From the NCBI GenBank assembly GCA_026988525.1, contig JALSLC010000023.1, positions 1 to 48,267 of the forward strand: a stretch of 48,267 nt of DNA, read 5' to 3'. The position numbers were made by a program, and so were the translations under genes. This document shows, in pieces, positions 26,885 through 37,350 of the stretch. The DNA is from Archaeoglobaceae archaeon (lineage in GTDB: Archaea > Halobacteriota > Archaeoglobi > Archaeoglobales > Archaeoglobaceae). Position 1 is the first letter of the stretch; the number at the start of each line of letters is the position of its first letter. The notes beneath the pieces are model-generated. The model saw only the letters and a program-made list of their open reading frames with translations. It was not told the DNA's origin and did not search any database.

Positions 26885-28588
26885 ATGAGTGAGATAATGG
26901 AAATGCTCATAAGAAGGGGTTTTCTCTGGCAATCATTTGAGATATATGGTGGTATAGCAGGATTTATTGATTATGGGCCTCTTGGAAACGGTTTGAGAAG
27001 AAGGATTGAGAATATATGGAGAGAATTTTTTGTAATTGGTGAGAGAGCTGTTGAAATTGATTGCCCAACCATTGGCATTGAGGAAGTATATATTGCATCT
27101 GGACATGCTACTTCTTTCACAGATGTTGCTATAGAGTGCAGTGAGTGTGGTAAAGTTTATAGAGCTGACCACTATATTAAGGAAAAACTTGGATTGGAAA
27201 TAGATGAAAGCGTTGAAGCTGTTAAATCCGTTTTAGAGGAATTTAATCTCAAGTGTGAGTGTGGTGGAAAATTCAAAGATCCAGAAAAATTTAATCTTAT
27301 GTTTGAAACTAAAATTGGTCCAGGAAAAGGAAAAAGAGGTTATTTGAGGCCAGAAACAGCTCAGGGAATATTCATTTCTTTTAGAAGGCTTAGTGATTAC
27401 TTTAGGGATAAATTACCTTTTGGAGTAGCTCAAATAGGTAGATCTTATAGGAATGAAATTAGCCCGAGACAGGGAGTTATAAGACTCAGAGAATTTAATC
27501 AGGCAGAATTGGAGTACTTTGTTCACCCAGAAGAAAAGACACATCCAGAATTTGAAAAATATAAATCCAAAATTGTGAAATTACTGGATAAAAACAATGT
27601 AGAACACGAGATAAGTCTAAAAGAAGCTGTAGAAAAAGATATAATAAAAAATGAGCTTATAGCTTACTTTATTGCTAAAACAGAAGAGTTCTTACTGAAT
27701 TTAGGTATAGACAAAAGTAAGCTTAGATTTAGACAGCATAAAGATGACGAAAGAGCACATTATGCGTGTGATTGCTGGGATGCTGAGGTTTTAACAAACT
27801 ATGGTTGGATAGAAATTGTAGGAATAGCTGATAGAGGCTGTTACGACTTATCTAAGCACTCCAAGCACAGTGGCGAGGATTTAACAGTATTTGTACCATA
27901 CAAAGAACCTATAAAAGTTAAAAAGAAAGTAATCGTTCCGGAGATGAGTAAATTAGGGCCCATATTCAAAAAGAAAGCAAAAAAGGTTGCGGAAGAACTT
28001 AAAAATATAGATCCTGAAAAAATTTCAGGAAAAATAAAGATTATAGTTGAAGGAGAAGAATTGGAAGTTCCAGATGAATGTTACAGTATTAAAGAAGTTG
28101 AAGAGATGGTTCATGGAGAAAAAATAATCCCTCATGTAATAGAACCATCTTTCGGACTTGACAGGATAACCTATGCTGTACTTGAGCACTCATTTGATAA
28201 AGATTTTGTAGATGGAGAAGAGAGAAAAGTTCTCAGATTAAAAAGGTGGGTGGCTCCAGTTCAAATTGCTGTTTTACCACTCCTATCAAAAGAACCTTTT
28301 GTAGGTAAGGCAAAGGAGATAACTCTTAAGCTTAAGAAAGCAGGATTTTTTACAGAATACGACGATTCTGGGAGTATTGGTAGGAGGTATAGGAGATACG
28401 ATGAAATAGGCACTCCATTCTGTATAACAATAGATCATCAAACTTTTGAAGATAACACTGTTACAATTAGAGATAGGGATACTACATCTCAAATAAGAGT
28501 TAAAATTGACGATTTGTTGATTGTACTCTCCCAGCTACTAAACTCTGATAAAGATATTAAAGAATTTGGAGAGATATTTAGAGAATAA
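26885..28588 (+). CDS. glyS: Glycyl-tRNA synthetase
   Basis: 567 residues, alpha2 (archaeal/eukaryotic) type class II synthetase. It has motif 1 near YGPLGNGLRRRIENIWR, motif 2 at GRSYRNEISPRQGVIRLREF and motif 3 at GLDRITYAVL near 430-440. The C-terminal anticodon-binding domain starts near 460 (VAPVQIAVLPLL). An insertion with CSECGKVYRAD and CECGGKF cysteines probably binds zinc. It charges tRNA-Gly. Length is normal. Confidence 0.96.
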   Translation: MSEIMEMLIRRGFLWQSFEIYGGIAGFIDYGPLGNGLRRRIENIWREFFVIGERAVEIDCPTIGIEEVYIASGHATSFTDVAIECSECGKVYRADHYIKEKLGLEIDESVEAVKSVLEEFNLKCECGGKFKDPEKFNLMFETKIGPGKGKRGYLRPETAQGIFISFRRLSDYFRDKLPFGVAQIGRSYRNEISPRQGVIRLREFNQAELEYFVHPEEKTHPEFEKYKSKIVKLLDKNNVEHEISLKEAVEKDIIKNELIAYFIAKTEEFLLNLGIDKSKLRFRQHKDDERAHYACDCWDAEVLTNYGWIEIVGIADRGCYDLSKHSKHSGEDLTVFVPYKEPIKVKKKVIVPEMSKLGPIFKKKAKKVAEELKNIDPEKISGKIKIIVEGEELEVPDECYSIKEVEEMVHGEKIIPHVIEPSFGLDRITYAVLEHSFDKDFVDGEERKVLRLKRWVAPVQIAVLPLLSKEPFVGKAKEITLKLKKAGFFTEYDDSGSIGRRYRRYDEIGTPFCITIDHQTFEDNTVTIRDRDTTSQIRVKIDDLLIVLSQLLNSDKDIKEFGEIFRE

Positions 28589-28632
28589 ATTTACCCAAAT
28601 CCTTTTATTTTTTGAAGATTAGAACTTGAGCT

Positions 28633-29835
28633 ATGAATGATTTTGATATGCGAGTAGGTGAAGCACTGATAGGCACTGGTAATGAGGTAGCACACGTAGA
28701 TTTGCTCATAGGCTATAAAACGGGGCCCGTCGGTCAGGCTTTTGCGAATGCACTATCACAACTATCAGCTGGACACACACCTCTTTTGGCTGTTTTGAGA
28801 CCAAATTTAATAACAAAACCCCCTGTAGTTCTTGTGCCTAAGGTAACTGTAAAAGATATGCATCAAGCTGAATTAATTTTTGGTCCCGCTCAAGCTGCAG
28901 TTGCAAAAGCAGTTGCAGATGCGGTAGAAGAGGGCATAATACCAAAAGACCTTGCAGAAGATTTGGTAATAATAGCGAGTGTCTTTATCCATCCAAAAGC
29001 AAAAAACGTTCATAAAATATACTACTACAATTATGGGGCTACTAAGTTAGCTCTTAAAAGAGCGATGAAAAAATTCCCAGATGTTGAAAAAGTTTTGTAT
29101 GAGAAGGATCGTAGCATACATCCATTTGTGGGTAGAAGAATGACCAAGCTTTGGGATCCACCTTATTTACAAGTGGCTATGGATTTGACTAACTTAAGTG
29201 AAGTGAAAAAAGTACTGGAGTTAGTTCCAGAAAGCGATCATGTAATATTTGAAATAGGAACTCCATTAGCTAAAAAATACGGTGTGGATGTAATATTAGA
29301 GTTAAGAGATGTTAGACCGGAGGCTTTTTTCGTTCTTGACATAAAAACGCTTGATACAGGTAATTTGGAGGCGAGAATGGCTGCTGATGCTACTGCAAAC
29401 GCAGTTGTTGTTTCTGGCTTGGCACCAAAAAGCACCATAGAGAAATTTATAAGAGAAGCCGATAAGACTGGTATTTACAGTGTAATAGATATGCTCAATG
29501 TTGAAGATCCAATAGCTCTTTTAGATAAGTTATCTGTAAAGCCAAACGTCGTTGAACTTCACAGAGCAATTGATGTTGAAGGTGTAGCTCCACCACCATG
29601 GACAAATGTAGGAAAAGTTAAAGAAAAGTTTGACATCCTTGTTGGTGTTGCAGGCGGATTAAAGCCTGAAAATGTTGGTGAAGCGATAAGAGCTGGAGCC
29701 GATATATTGGTTGTGGGTAGAGCTATAACGAGGGCAAGAGATATAGAAGGTGCAGCAAGAAGATTTCTGAATTCTATGGCTGAAGCTAAGGCTATACATG
29801 ATACAGATCAATTTAGAGTTATGACTGATTTTTAA
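28633..29835 (+). CDS. fae-hps: Fused formaldehyde-activating enzyme / 3-hexulose-6-phosphate synthase
   Basis: 400 residues. The N-terminal Fae domain (about 1-165) has [12 protein letters not shown] with the catalytic His, plus [20 protein letters not shown]. The C-terminal HPS domain (about 175-395) is a orotidine-decarboxylase-like barrel with [19 protein letters not shown] and [11 protein letters not shown]. Fae joins formaldehyde to tetrahydromethanopterin; HPS interconverts ribulose-5-phosphate plus formaldehyde and hexulose-6-phosphate. In archaea lacking the oxidative pentose phosphate path this fusion mainly makes ribulose-5-phosphate and captures the formaldehyde released. Call is firm from domain order. 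Confidence 0.95.
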   Translation: MNDFDMRVGEALIGTGNEVAHVDLLIGYKTGPVGQAFANALSQLSAGHTPLLAVLRPNLITKPPVVLVPKVTVKDMHQAELIFGPAQAAVAKAVADAVEEGIIPKDLAEDLVIIASVFIHPKAKNVHKIYYYNYGATKLALKRAMKKFPDVEKVLYEKDRSIHPFVGRRMTKLWDPPYLQVAMDLTNLSEVKKVLELVPESDHVIFEIGTPLAKKYGVDVILELRDVRPEAFFVLDIKTLDTGNLEARMAADATANAVVVSGLAPKSTIEKFIREADKTGIYSVIDMLNVEDPIALLDKLSVKPNVVELHRAIDVEGVAPPPWTNVGKVKEKFDILVGVAGGLKPENVGEAIRAGADILVVGRAITRARDIEGAARRFLNSMAEAKAIHDTDQFRVMTDF

Positions 29836-29863
29836 AAATTTTTTAAATTTAATTAATTATCAA

Positions 29864-30835
29864 TTATACATTAGAAATTAATTTTGCAATCTCATATGAG
29901 TGGTATGTTATTATTAAATCTGTTCCTGCTCTTTTTATTGATGTTAGTATTTCATAAGCTAATGCCTTGCCATCCATCCAGCCCATTTTTTCTACCGCTT
30001 TAACCATAGAATATTCACCACTAACGTTGTAAGCGGCTATTGGAACGTAGAACCTTTCTTTAACATCTCTTATTACATCTAAGTATGCGAGGGCTGGTTT
30101 TACCATTACTATATCTGCCCCCTCTTTTATATCTAATTCAACTTCTCTTATAGCCTCTCTTCTATTGTGAAAGTCCATTTGATAGCTTCTTCTATCTCCA
30201 AAAGAATACCCACTTTCTGCAGCATCTCTGAATGGGCCATAGAAGTTTGAGGCGTATTTAGCTGAGTAACTCATTATTGCAGTGTCCTCAAAACCTTCTG
30301 AGTCTAAGGCTCCTCTTATAGCTGAAATCATTCCATCCATCATTCCAGATGGAGCTACAATGTCTGCCCCAGCCTCTGCATGACTAACTGCAACTCTTGC
30401 AATTATTGGTAGAGTTTCATCGTTCAATATTTTTCCATCCTTAACAACACCACAATGTCCGTGAGATGTGTATTCACACAAACACACGTCTGTTATCACA
30501 ACAGCATCAGGATATTCTTTTTTTATTGATTTAACCGATTTTTGAATAACACCATCTTTTTCAAAAGCGGAAGAACCTATTTCATCTTTTTTTGATGGTA
30601 ATCCAAACAGTATAAAAGCTTTCAATCCAAGCTCCATCGCTCTTCCAATTTCATCTGCAACTTTACTTAGAGGAAATCTAAAGTAGCCGGGCATGGATGG
30701 TATTTCTACTTTGGACTCAATTCTTTCATCTACGAAAACTGGTGTTATTAAATCTTTTAAGTTAATCTTACTCTCTTGAACGAGCTCTCTCAAGTTCTCT
30801 TTCCTCAATCTTCTCATCCTTACTACAGGAAACAA
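29864..30835 (-). CDS. hemB: Delta-aminolevulinic acid dehydratase (porphobilinogen synthase)
   Basis: 323 residues. The catalytic Schiff-base lysines lie in SYSAKYASNFYGPF and VMVKPALAYLD. The zinc site is of the Cys type (DVCLCEYTSHGHCG). It joins two ALA into porphobilinogen. I chose the TTG at 30835 because GGAGGTGA sits 5 bases upstream and the protein then begins FPVVRMRRLRK-like as in the family; an in-frame ATG at 30841 overlaps the ribosome site itself. The start lies inside the 3' end of hemA (about 68 bp overlap), so translation is coupled. It serves siroheme, heme and related tetrapyrrole synthesis needed for sulfite reductase and cytochromes. Confidence 0.93.
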   Translation of the reverse strand: MFPVVRMRRLRKENLRELVQESKINLKDLITPVFVDERIESKVEIPSMPGYFRFPLSKVADEIGRAMELGLKAFILFGLPSKKDEIGSSAFEKDGVIQKSVKSIKKEYPDAVVITDVCLCEYTSHGHCGVVKDGKILNDETLPIIARVAVSHAEAGADIVAPSGMMDGMISAIRGALDSEGFEDTAIMSYSAKYASNFYGPFRDAAESGYSFGDRRSYQMDFHNRREAIREVELDIKEGADIVMVKPALAYLDVIRDVKERFYVPIAAYNVSGEYSMVKAVEKMGWMDGKALAYEILTSIKRAGTDLIITYHSYEIAKLISNV

Positions 30836-32051
30836 AATCATCACCTCCAAAAACGTATTCAACAGCATTTAAAATGTGATCTTTACCATTTCTTGCAGCC
30901 TCTCTCAATCTTACTGTTGGCAATCTCAAAAATTTTTTGATTAAAGAGGATGCAAATTCTTCAAGAATAGGTAAGACTTTTTCATCTATATTGTATTTTG
31001 CTGAAAGTTTGTTGTATAATTCAAGTACTTCATCCTTTTTTATGTATTCAGCTCTTAGGTACATAGCAGATATAGCTGAATTTGCCTTTAAATCTTTAAG
31101 CATTTTTTCAAAGTGTTCAACTTCTGCTTTTATTATTTTTTCAGCTTTCTTAGCTTCTTCAATTCTTTTTTTAAGATTTTCTTCACTAATTTCTCTTAAA
31201 TCATCTATGGTATATAACTCATGCAATTCAGAAACTTCTGGATCTATATCTCTTGGCATAGCTATGTCTATGAAGAGCTTTCTTCCTTTAACGTTAGTTA
31301 AATCATTTTTATGGATTATGTAACCTTTTGCGGATGTAGCGGAAATTATAATATCGCATTTATCTATTAGTGAAATTAAATCTTCTAACGGATGAGCATA
31401 CCCACCCACATCTTTTGCCAATTTTTCTGCATTTTTTAAAGTTCTGTTGGCTATGTGTATTTCGCAATCTTTTGATGATAGATTTTTTGCAACAAGTCTT
31501 GCCATCTCTCCTGCACCAATTATTAATATTTTTAGACCTTTTAAGCTTCCAAACTTCTTTTCAGCTAACTCTACTGCAGCAGAACCTATGGAAACGGAAC
31601 CTTTGTTTATATTTGTCATTTTTCTAACTTTCACTCCAACGTGTATGGCTTTAGAAAAAACCAAGTCTAAGATCTTTCCTACTCCACCATACTTTTTGCA
31701 GAGTTTATAAAACTCCTTAACTTGTCCGAGTATTTGGTCTTCTCCAACAATCATCGATTCTAAACCTGATGCAACCCTGAATAGATGTTCTACACATTTG
31801 CTGTTTTTGTAGTAGTCCACAATTCTTTCAGAAACATGCATTCTACTCGCTATTTTTTTCAGAGTTATTTCAGTATTGTACCCCACAACGTAAACTTCAA
31901 CTCTGTTACAAGTCATTAAAATTGCACATTCATATATGTTAGGATAGCTAAGAATTGTATCTATTAAATCTTTTAAATCACCGTGCCATGCTGTTTCTAT
32001 TTCTTTTAAAGTTGCTTTTTTATGAGTTATCGCGAGAGAAGCAACTTCCAT
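30768..32051 (-). CDS. hemA: Glutamyl-tRNA reductase
   Basis: 427 residues. It has catalytic Cys in MTCNRVEVYV near 47-55, SGLESMIVGEDQILGQVK near 93-110, an NADPH-binding fold starting LKILIIGAGEMARLVAKNL near 172, and a C-terminal dimerisation helix region. It reduces glutamyl-tRNA to glutamate-1-semialdehyde, the first step of C5 tetrapyrrole synthesis; hemB follows and overlaps. hemL, hemC and hemD are not in the window. ATG preceded by GGTGAAC. Confidence 0.95.
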   Translation of the reverse strand: MEVASLAITHKKATLKEIETAWHGDLKDLIDTILSYPNIYECAILMTCNRVEVYVVGYNTEITLKKIASRMHVSERIVDYYKNSKCVEHLFRVASGLESMIVGEDQILGQVKEFYKLCKKYGGVGKILDLVFSKAIHVGVKVRKMTNINKGSVSIGSAAVELAEKKFGSLKGLKILIIGAGEMARLVAKNLSSKDCEIHIANRTLKNAEKLAKDVGGYAHPLEDLISLIDKCDIIISATSAKGYIIHKNDLTNVKGRKLFIDIAMPRDIDPEVSELHELYTIDDLREISEENLKKRIEEAKKAEKIIKAEVEHFEKMLKDLKANSAISAMYLRAEYIKKDEVLELYNKLSAKYNIDEKVLPILEEFASSLIKKFLRLPTVRLREAARNGKDHILNAVEYVFGGDDFVSCSKDEKIEERELERARSRE

Positions 32052-32120
32052 TATTGTTCACCTTCTGGTTGTTGTTGGCTTTTAACTCGTTTTTTAAAGC
32101 TTTTCTTTCTAAAATTTGCT

Positions 32121-32726
32121 TTAACCACTGGAGTTTTTACGTTTTTGGTCAAATATTATTTTTAGCATTAAATGAAAACAAAAAGTAATTAGTAAAGATG
32201 CTAAGCCTGTCATGTATATTGCATCCATCAATCCAGCGCCACCTATGGTTATGTACTTACTTTTTATTGCTGATAAATTAAGTAAATCGGCTCCAATAAA
32301 CATACCTAAGGTTGAGATAACGTAAGCCATAACTGCAGGCTTCTTTCTTTCAATAGCTAATGAGCAAATCACCGCTACAATAATAGGTACTTGGGGATAC
32401 AATATTCCAACTCCACCCGCTCCTGGGTTGGAAACTAAATGAGAAACTAAGGTCAAAATAAAAGTTCCTAAAATTGTCTTTTTTATTGATATACTACCGG
32501 AAACTATCTGTTTAATTGAAACTAAAAAAGGTATAAAAAACCCTGAAATGCTGAAGTACAGATTCACTCCATAAAAACTTCCAAGTTTTATTGGTGGTAG
32601 AATTTCCGCAATTGGTGGTAAAAGTGCAATAGCAATTGAATCTTCTTTTGAGAAACCAGAGTACTCGCATACTTTATAAATTGCTAAAAACAGTACTGAA
32701 ATTAGTACAAAAATTAAAACTATCAA
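32121..32726 (-). CDS. DUF1614-family membrane protein
   Basis: 201 residues with about six to seven hydrophobic segments. The block VSNPGAGGVGILYPQVPIIV and the C-terminal IGGAGLMDAIYMTGLASLLI resemble DUF1614 proteins of archaea and anaerobic bacteria. No function is established. It lies 69 bp upstream of hemA on the same strand and 4 bp downstream of the small basic protein gene. The family assignment is from memory of the motif and is moderately sure. Confidence 0.7.
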   Translation of the reverse strand: MIVLIFVLISVLFLAIYKVCEYSGFSKEDSIAIALLPPIAEILPPIKLGSFYGVNLYFSISGFFIPFLVSIKQIVSGSISIKKTILGTFILTLVSHLVSNPGAGGVGILYPQVPIIVAVICSLAIERKKPAVMAYVISTLGMFIGADLLNLSAIKSKYITIGGAGLMDAIYMTGLASLLITFCFHLMLKIIFDQKRKNSSG

Positions 32727-32730
32727 GTCA

Positions 32731-32910
32731 TCACTGCTTTACACCAAGTATCGACTTTGGAGATCTCTTAATTCTTCTTCTCTTACCATAAGAGGTGTAT
32801 CTCTGATTTGGTCCCGGTTTTTTATAGTGCTGGTATTTTCCCGGAACTAATCTTGTTTGACCTTTTCTCCCCTTTATTTTTATCCATGTAGTAGTTCCCG
32901 TCTTCCCCAT
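32731..32910 (-). CDS. Small basic conserved archaeal protein (DUF5350-like)
   Basis: 59 residues from ATG 32910; a TTG nine bases upstream is the alternative. Strongly basic and Gly/Lys/Arg/Tyr-rich, starting MGKTGTTTWIKIKGRKGQTR and containing KYQHYKKPGPNQRYTSYGKR. Homologues of this kind are conserved in several methanogens and Archaeoglobales; DUF5350 is my recollection of the family name. The composition suggests nucleic-acid or ribosome binding, but that is inference. A T-rich TATA-like stretch about 25 bp upstream points to a leaderless message. Confidence 0.7.
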   Translation of the reverse strand: MGKTGTTTWIKIKGRKGQTRLVPGKYQHYKKPGPNQRYTSYGKRRRIKRSPKSILGVKQ

Positions 32911-32964
32911 ATCAGCCAAAATTATGTAATGCTTTAAAAATGTTTTGAAGGTAAAGTGAGAGGA

Positions 32965-34047
32965 TTAGTAAAGGGTGTTTACGGCAATAAAATACACGAG
33001 CATCATTATAAATCCGAGAGGAACTCCAATTCTTGCCCATTCTTCACTCTTTATTCTTAACCTACCTGCTGAGACTATGTTAGGAATATTCCCCGGAATT
33101 AACATACCCCCAGATACAAGCAATCCAATTAAAGCACTTTTTATTTGTAATATAGACAATTCGGGAGCTATTTCTGCTGCTGTAAGTGTAGCATTATCCA
33201 ATATTGCGGATATCATGTTTACCCAGAACAAAACTTCGGGAGGAATCTTTGTGAAGTACCAAACAACGAGAGGTGTTAATCCATGTCCAAGAAGTACAAG
33301 AGCAGAAACAAAGGCATAAACTTTTAGGGCTCTTATTATTACTGTTCTTAGTGTTTCACCGTATTTGGGTACTTCTACTTTGGCACTCTCCATTTTTCCA
33401 ACCCAGTAAGCTCCTAAGAAAGCCATAGCTATTATACCCGGAATTATCAGATCTGCAAGTAACTTAAAAAGGAAAAAGAAATCTGCATGGTATGGGGGAC
33501 CTCTAAGCTTAGATATTGCTATTGTTGCCAGTGGTTCTCCAACCGGTGTTAAAGCAGCACCCAGCCCTACAGCAAAACAGGAAACTACCGTAATTTTTAT
33601 TTTTTTCTCTCTGCTTATTGGCATAGCTGCTATTATTTCTGAGAGTAAGACTGCTGCTACAATTACTGAAATCAGACTCGAAAAAAGGCCAAGAATGATT
33701 ATCATTCCAAAAACAAAGGCTTTTAATCCAACTTTGTTCATTAAATTTATAATCCATTTGTATATTTTTTCGTTGTAGTAGTGTATCACTAATCCTGCAA
33801 TTAAAACAACCTGAAAAATTCCTATTGGAGTACCACCGATACTAACGGGATCTTTTATGGCAGTTATAATTATTTCTTTACTCCACATTCCAGAAATTGT
33901 AACAGCAATTATGCCCATTAATAGAAAGAACAGTTCAAGGTTCTCTTCCACTACTCTAACTTTGAACGGTAAGATTAAGACTGCAAGGAATATTATTGAT
34001 AGACCTACTGCAATTGGCATGACTGGTGTTGGTGGTATAGTATGCAT
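32965..34047 (-). CDS. DUF1646-family membrane transporter-like protein
   Basis: 360 residues with about ten membrane segments. The central VVSCFAVGLGAALTPVGEPL and the GLLVSGGMLIPGNIPNIVSAG block resemble ion-transporter (IT) superfamily proteins of the ArsB/NhaD kind, and the whole fits DUF1646. Probable cation or anion antiporter; substrate unknown. It is flanked by promoter-size gaps and appears to be transcribed alone. Confidence 0.75.
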   Translation of the reverse strand: MHTIPPTPVMPIAVGLSIIFLAVLILPFKVRVVEENLELFFLLMGIIAVTISGMWSKEIIITAIKDPVSIGGTPIGIFQVVLIAGLVIHYYNEKIYKWIINLMNKVGLKAFVFGMIIILGLFSSLISVIVAAVLLSEIIAAMPISREKKIKITVVSCFAVGLGAALTPVGEPLATIAISKLRGPPYHADFFFLFKLLADLIIPGIIAMAFLGAYWVGKMESAKVEVPKYGETLRTVIIRALKVYAFVSALVLLGHGLTPLVVWYFTKIPPEVLFWVNMISAILDNATLTAAEIAPELSILQIKSALIGLLVSGGMLIPGNIPNIVSAGRLRIKSEEWARIGVPLGFIMMLVYFIAVNTLY

Positions 34048-34143
34048 GGGTACACAATAAAAAATCTATTAAAAAATTTTTCTCTGAAAGCAGTTAACTA
34101 ATGAAAAATTTTGAACAAATTTGAATTAAAAATAAATAATCAG

Positions 34144-35835
34144 CTAGTCCTCATCATTATTAAATTCTTTAAGTATTTCATAGTACTTTCTTACTGGTTC
34201 TTCCCAGCTCATTTCACATGCAAGAACGAAGGCAGTTGAACACATCATCTTATCTTTTGCTCTATCTCTTAAATAGGCATCTATTATTACGTGTAAACCG
34301 AAAGCATAATCTGTTATCACTTCTAAGTGTTTTTGATTTACATTATCTACCAATATTACTCCTCCAAATAGTCCCTTCTCTTTTTGAAGTTCCTTGACAG
34401 CACTACTAAATCCACAGGCTGAACTTATAACGACTGGGCAAGCCTCTTTGCAAGCTTCTAACGCTGTTAGAAGAAATGGCTCATATCTCGATGGGAAAAT
34501 TCCTGCTATGCAACCGGAGGCTATCTCTTCAATAGTCATACCAAAACCGCCATCATCCTTTCCAACCCATTGAGGATATGGCAAAGCACAGACGCATCTT
34601 TTTCCGATGTTTGATATATCTATATCTCTTTCTTCCACCATTTTTTTGAGCCTTAATTCATCTCCAATCAAAATTTCATCTGGAAGCTCAATTGGAAATC
34701 CTTCTGGTAAAGTGTCTTTATCTTTCCTGCCAAGAGCTGTTATAAGAATACAAACTACCTTAATATCATCTATTTCTCCATTGTTAATTCTATTTGCCAT
34801 AATCCTATCGAGTATAACTAAGGAATCTAACAAGTCAGGATAGCCTTTGTTTTCCAGTTCAAGTCTGGAAATCGTGTATATGGGGATTATACTTTCTTCA
34901 TCTAAGACATACCCATAAACTTTCCTTATTTTTTCAGTTATTGTATATCTTAATTTTCTTAGACACTCATCTTTAAATTCCCAATTAATCGCATCACATT
35001 CTACGTCAATTCCGTTTCTTATTACTATTCCATCAATTCCATAAAAAAGCTTAGCTTCAGCCCTTGTTTTATCGCTAACGAACGTTACAACATCCGCAAA
35101 TTTTGCAAGTTTTTCAAGTTCAACAAGTCCATGTTGTATTCCGGGAGGTATGCTTGGATCATTTCTTTTTATATGTTCAAAAACTTTAACTCCAAGAGCT
35201 CTTCCAATCTTAGTTGCGTGAAAAGTAACTACAGTTTTAACTGGAATCTTAAGTTTTTCAAGTCTAGCAGCAGAGTAGAATACTGGATATTCATGGCAGT
35301 GAATAGACGTGTTTCCAAATTCACTTAGGTATTTAGTAAATTCTGAAATGGCGTAGCTAAGATTTAAGTAATGTGTATATTCTCTCCCATAGTTTTGAGA
35401 TTCATACAACAGTGAATTAAGTCCCACGAACTTATACGCTTCAGCTTTAACTGCATCACTTAACCTCATCTTCTGTCCATCGTACTCTACAATTTTGGTG
35501 AGATTGTATTCAGCATTGAACAAAACATAGTTTATACCTAATTCTGACTTTCCAGCTAAGAATGGAATACCCACTTTTTTTGCAGCCTCATTTATATCTT
35601 CACAAACTTTATCTTTGAATTCTACCTTAGTAATTCTATTTTTTGGGCTCCAATCCTGACCTATTCTTTCAAAATAGGGGCCAACTACAATTATTTCATC
35701 TTTTTTGGCTATTTTTTTCATATGTTTCGCTTCAGCATCTATGACATTCCATACTCCACCTAATTTATTAGATGGGGGACCAGCTTCTTCCCCAGCAATT
35801 ATAATGTACATTGAATTATTTATTGAGTTCATCAT
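34144..35835 (-). CDS. Glycogen-synthase-like glycosyltransferase (GT3/GT5 group)
   Basis: 563 residues with a two-Rossmann GT-B fold. The N-terminal acceptor loop [16 protein letters not shown] resembles the GGIYTVL-type loop of animal/fungal glycogen synthase (GT3). The C-terminal nucleotide-sugar site has [20 protein letters not shown] and [18 protein letters not shown]. Probably transfers glucose to a growing alpha-1,4-glucan or a related acceptor. The donor (UDP- or ADP-glucose) is not clear. The ATG overlaps the pycA stop by 4 bp, so the two are translationally coupled despite unrelated functions. Confidence 0.78.
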   Translation of the reverse strand: MMNSINNSMYIIIAGEEAGPPSNKLGGVWNVIDAEAKHMKKIAKKDEIIVVGPYFERIGQDWSPKNRITKVEFKDKVCEDINEAAKKVGIPFLAGKSELGINYVLFNAEYNLTKIVEYDGQKMRLSDAVKAEAYKFVGLNSLLYESQNYGREYTHYLNLSYAISEFTKYLSEFGNTSIHCHEYPVFYSAARLEKLKIPVKTVVTFHATKIGRALGVKVFEHIKRNDPSIPPGIQHGLVELEKLAKFADVVTFVSDKTRAEAKLFYGIDGIVIRNGIDVECDAINWEFKDECLRKLRYTITEKIRKVYGYVLDEESIIPIYTISRLELENKGYPDLLDSLVILDRIMANRINNGEIDDIKVVCILITALGRKDKDTLPEGFPIELPDEILIGDELRLKKMVEERDIDISNIGKRCVCALPYPQWVGKDDGGFGMTIEEIASGCIAGIFPSRYEPFLLTALEACKEACPVVISSACGFSSAVKELQKEKGLFGGVILVDNVNQKHLEVITDYAFGLHVIIDAYLRDRAKDKMMCSTAFVLACEMSWEEPVRKYYEILKEFNNDED

Positions 35836-37310
35836 TTTTTAATCTTTAGTTTTTCATAACACAATGCAGCTATTGTGGCTGCTACTAATTCCTCGTTTGT
35901 TAGCTCAGCAGTCCAGAAAACTTCAGCTAATTTCTTCTTAAGCGGAATGTAGTCTTCTGAGAAATGTTTAACTTTTTCTATTATATTTCTTTCTTCTATA
36001 AATTTCGTGTGAACATCTCCTCTAATAAAAGCTTCATCTCTAACGATAGTCATATGCAAAGGCAGATTTGTTTCAATCCCATCTATAACGTATCCACTTA
36101 AAGCTCTTTTAAGTCTATTAACTGCCTCCATTCTGTCATTTCCCCAGACTATTAATTTAGATATCATTGGATCGTAATAGGGGGTTATTTCGCAACCCAT
36201 AAATACACCGCTATCTACTCTTACCCCTATTCCTCCCGGACTTCTATAGTGTACGATTAGTCCAGTTTTAGGCATAAAATTTACTGGATCTTCCGCATAA
36301 ATCCTACATTCTATAGCGTGTCCTCTAAATGATATATCTTCTTGAGATAATCCAAGTTCCTCGCCATAAGCAATTCTTATTTGATGTTTAACAATATCTA
36401 TTCCTGTTATCATCTCAGTTACTGGATGTTCTACCTGAATTCTGGTGTTCATTTCGAGAAAGTAAAATTGTCCATCGTAGTATAAAAACTCCATTGTACC
36501 GGCATTTGTGTATTTTATATGTTTTGCACCTTTAACAACAATTTTTCCAATTTTTTCTCTTGTTTCCTCATCCACTACTGGTGATGGTGCCTCCTCTATT
36601 ACTTTCTGATGTCTTCTTTGTATGCTACAATCTCTTTCACCTAAGTGTACTGTGTTTCCATACCCATCTGCAAGTATCTGGAATTCTATGTGTCTTGGTT
36701 TTGGAAGATATTTCTCTATGTAAACAGATGAATCTTTGAAATATTTTTCACCCATAGTTTTACTTCTTGTATATGCTTTTTCGATCTCCTTCTCATTTTT
36801 TGCTATTGATATTCCTATTCCTCCTCCACCACCAGATGCTTTAATTGCTACAGGATATCCTATTTTTTCTGCCCATTCAATAGCTTCTTCAAGGCTATTT
36901 ATCTTAGGACTTCCGGGAACTATTGGTACTCCAGCCTCTTTCATTAATTTTCTTGCATTTAGCTTGGATCCCATTTCCTTTATTGTTTTGGGCTTTGGCC
37001 CTATGAAAACTATGCCTTCTTCTTCACATCTTTTTGCAAATTCAGGATTTTCTGCAAGAAAACCATATCCGGGGTGTATTGCTTCAGCTCCACTTTTTTT
37101 AGCAATATTCAAAATTTTTTCTATATTTAAATAACTATCTTTTGGTTCTGCTTTACCAATCAGATAAGCTTCATCAGCGTACACCCTATGAAAAGAACGT
37201 TTATCTGCAGAACTGTATATAGCTACAGTTTTTATATCGAGTTCTTTACAAGCTCTCATTACTCTTATAGCTATTTCACCTCTGTTTGCAATAAGGATTT
37301 TACTGAACAT
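35832..37310 (-). CDS. pycA: Biotin carboxylase subunit, pyruvate carboxylase subunit A type
   Basis: 492 residues of the ATP-grasp biotin carboxylase family. It has [20 protein letters not shown] at the start, [19 protein letters not shown], the glycine-rich ATP loop [17 protein letters not shown], and [26 protein letters not shown] with Glu/Asn/Arg catalytic residues. Carboxylates biotin on a carrier protein using bicarbonate and ATP. The partner (oxaloacetate-type transferase with biotin carrier, PycB) is not in the window. An acetyl-/propionyl-CoA carboxylase role cannot be excluded. Divergent from nob1 across only 40 bp. Confidence 0.9.
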   Translation of the reverse strand: MFSKILIANRGEIAIRVMRACKELDIKTVAIYSSADKRSFHRVYADEAYLIGKAEPKDSYLNIEKILNIAKKSGAEAIHPGYGFLAENPEFAKRCEEEGIVFIGPKPKTIKEMGSKLNARKLMKEAGVPIVPGSPKINSLEEAIEWAEKIGYPVAIKASGGGGGIGISIAKNEKEIEKAYTRSKTMGEKYFKDSSVYIEKYLPKPRHIEFQILADGYGNTVHLGERDCSIQRRHQKVIEEAPSPVVDEETREKIGKIVVKGAKHIKYTNAGTMEFLYYDGQFYFLEMNTRIQVEHPVTEMITGIDIVKHQIRIAYGEELGLSQEDISFRGHAIECRIYAEDPVNFMPKTGLIVHYRSPGGIGVRVDSGVFMGCEITPYYDPMISKLIVWGNDRMEAVNRLKRALSGYVIDGIETNLPLHMTIVRDEAFIRGDVHTKFIEERNIIEKVKHFSEDYIPLKKKLAEVFWTAELTNEELVAATIAALCYEKLKIKK

Positions 37311-37350
37311 CAGGCAGAGTGAATTAAATTAACATAAATGTTTTTCTACA

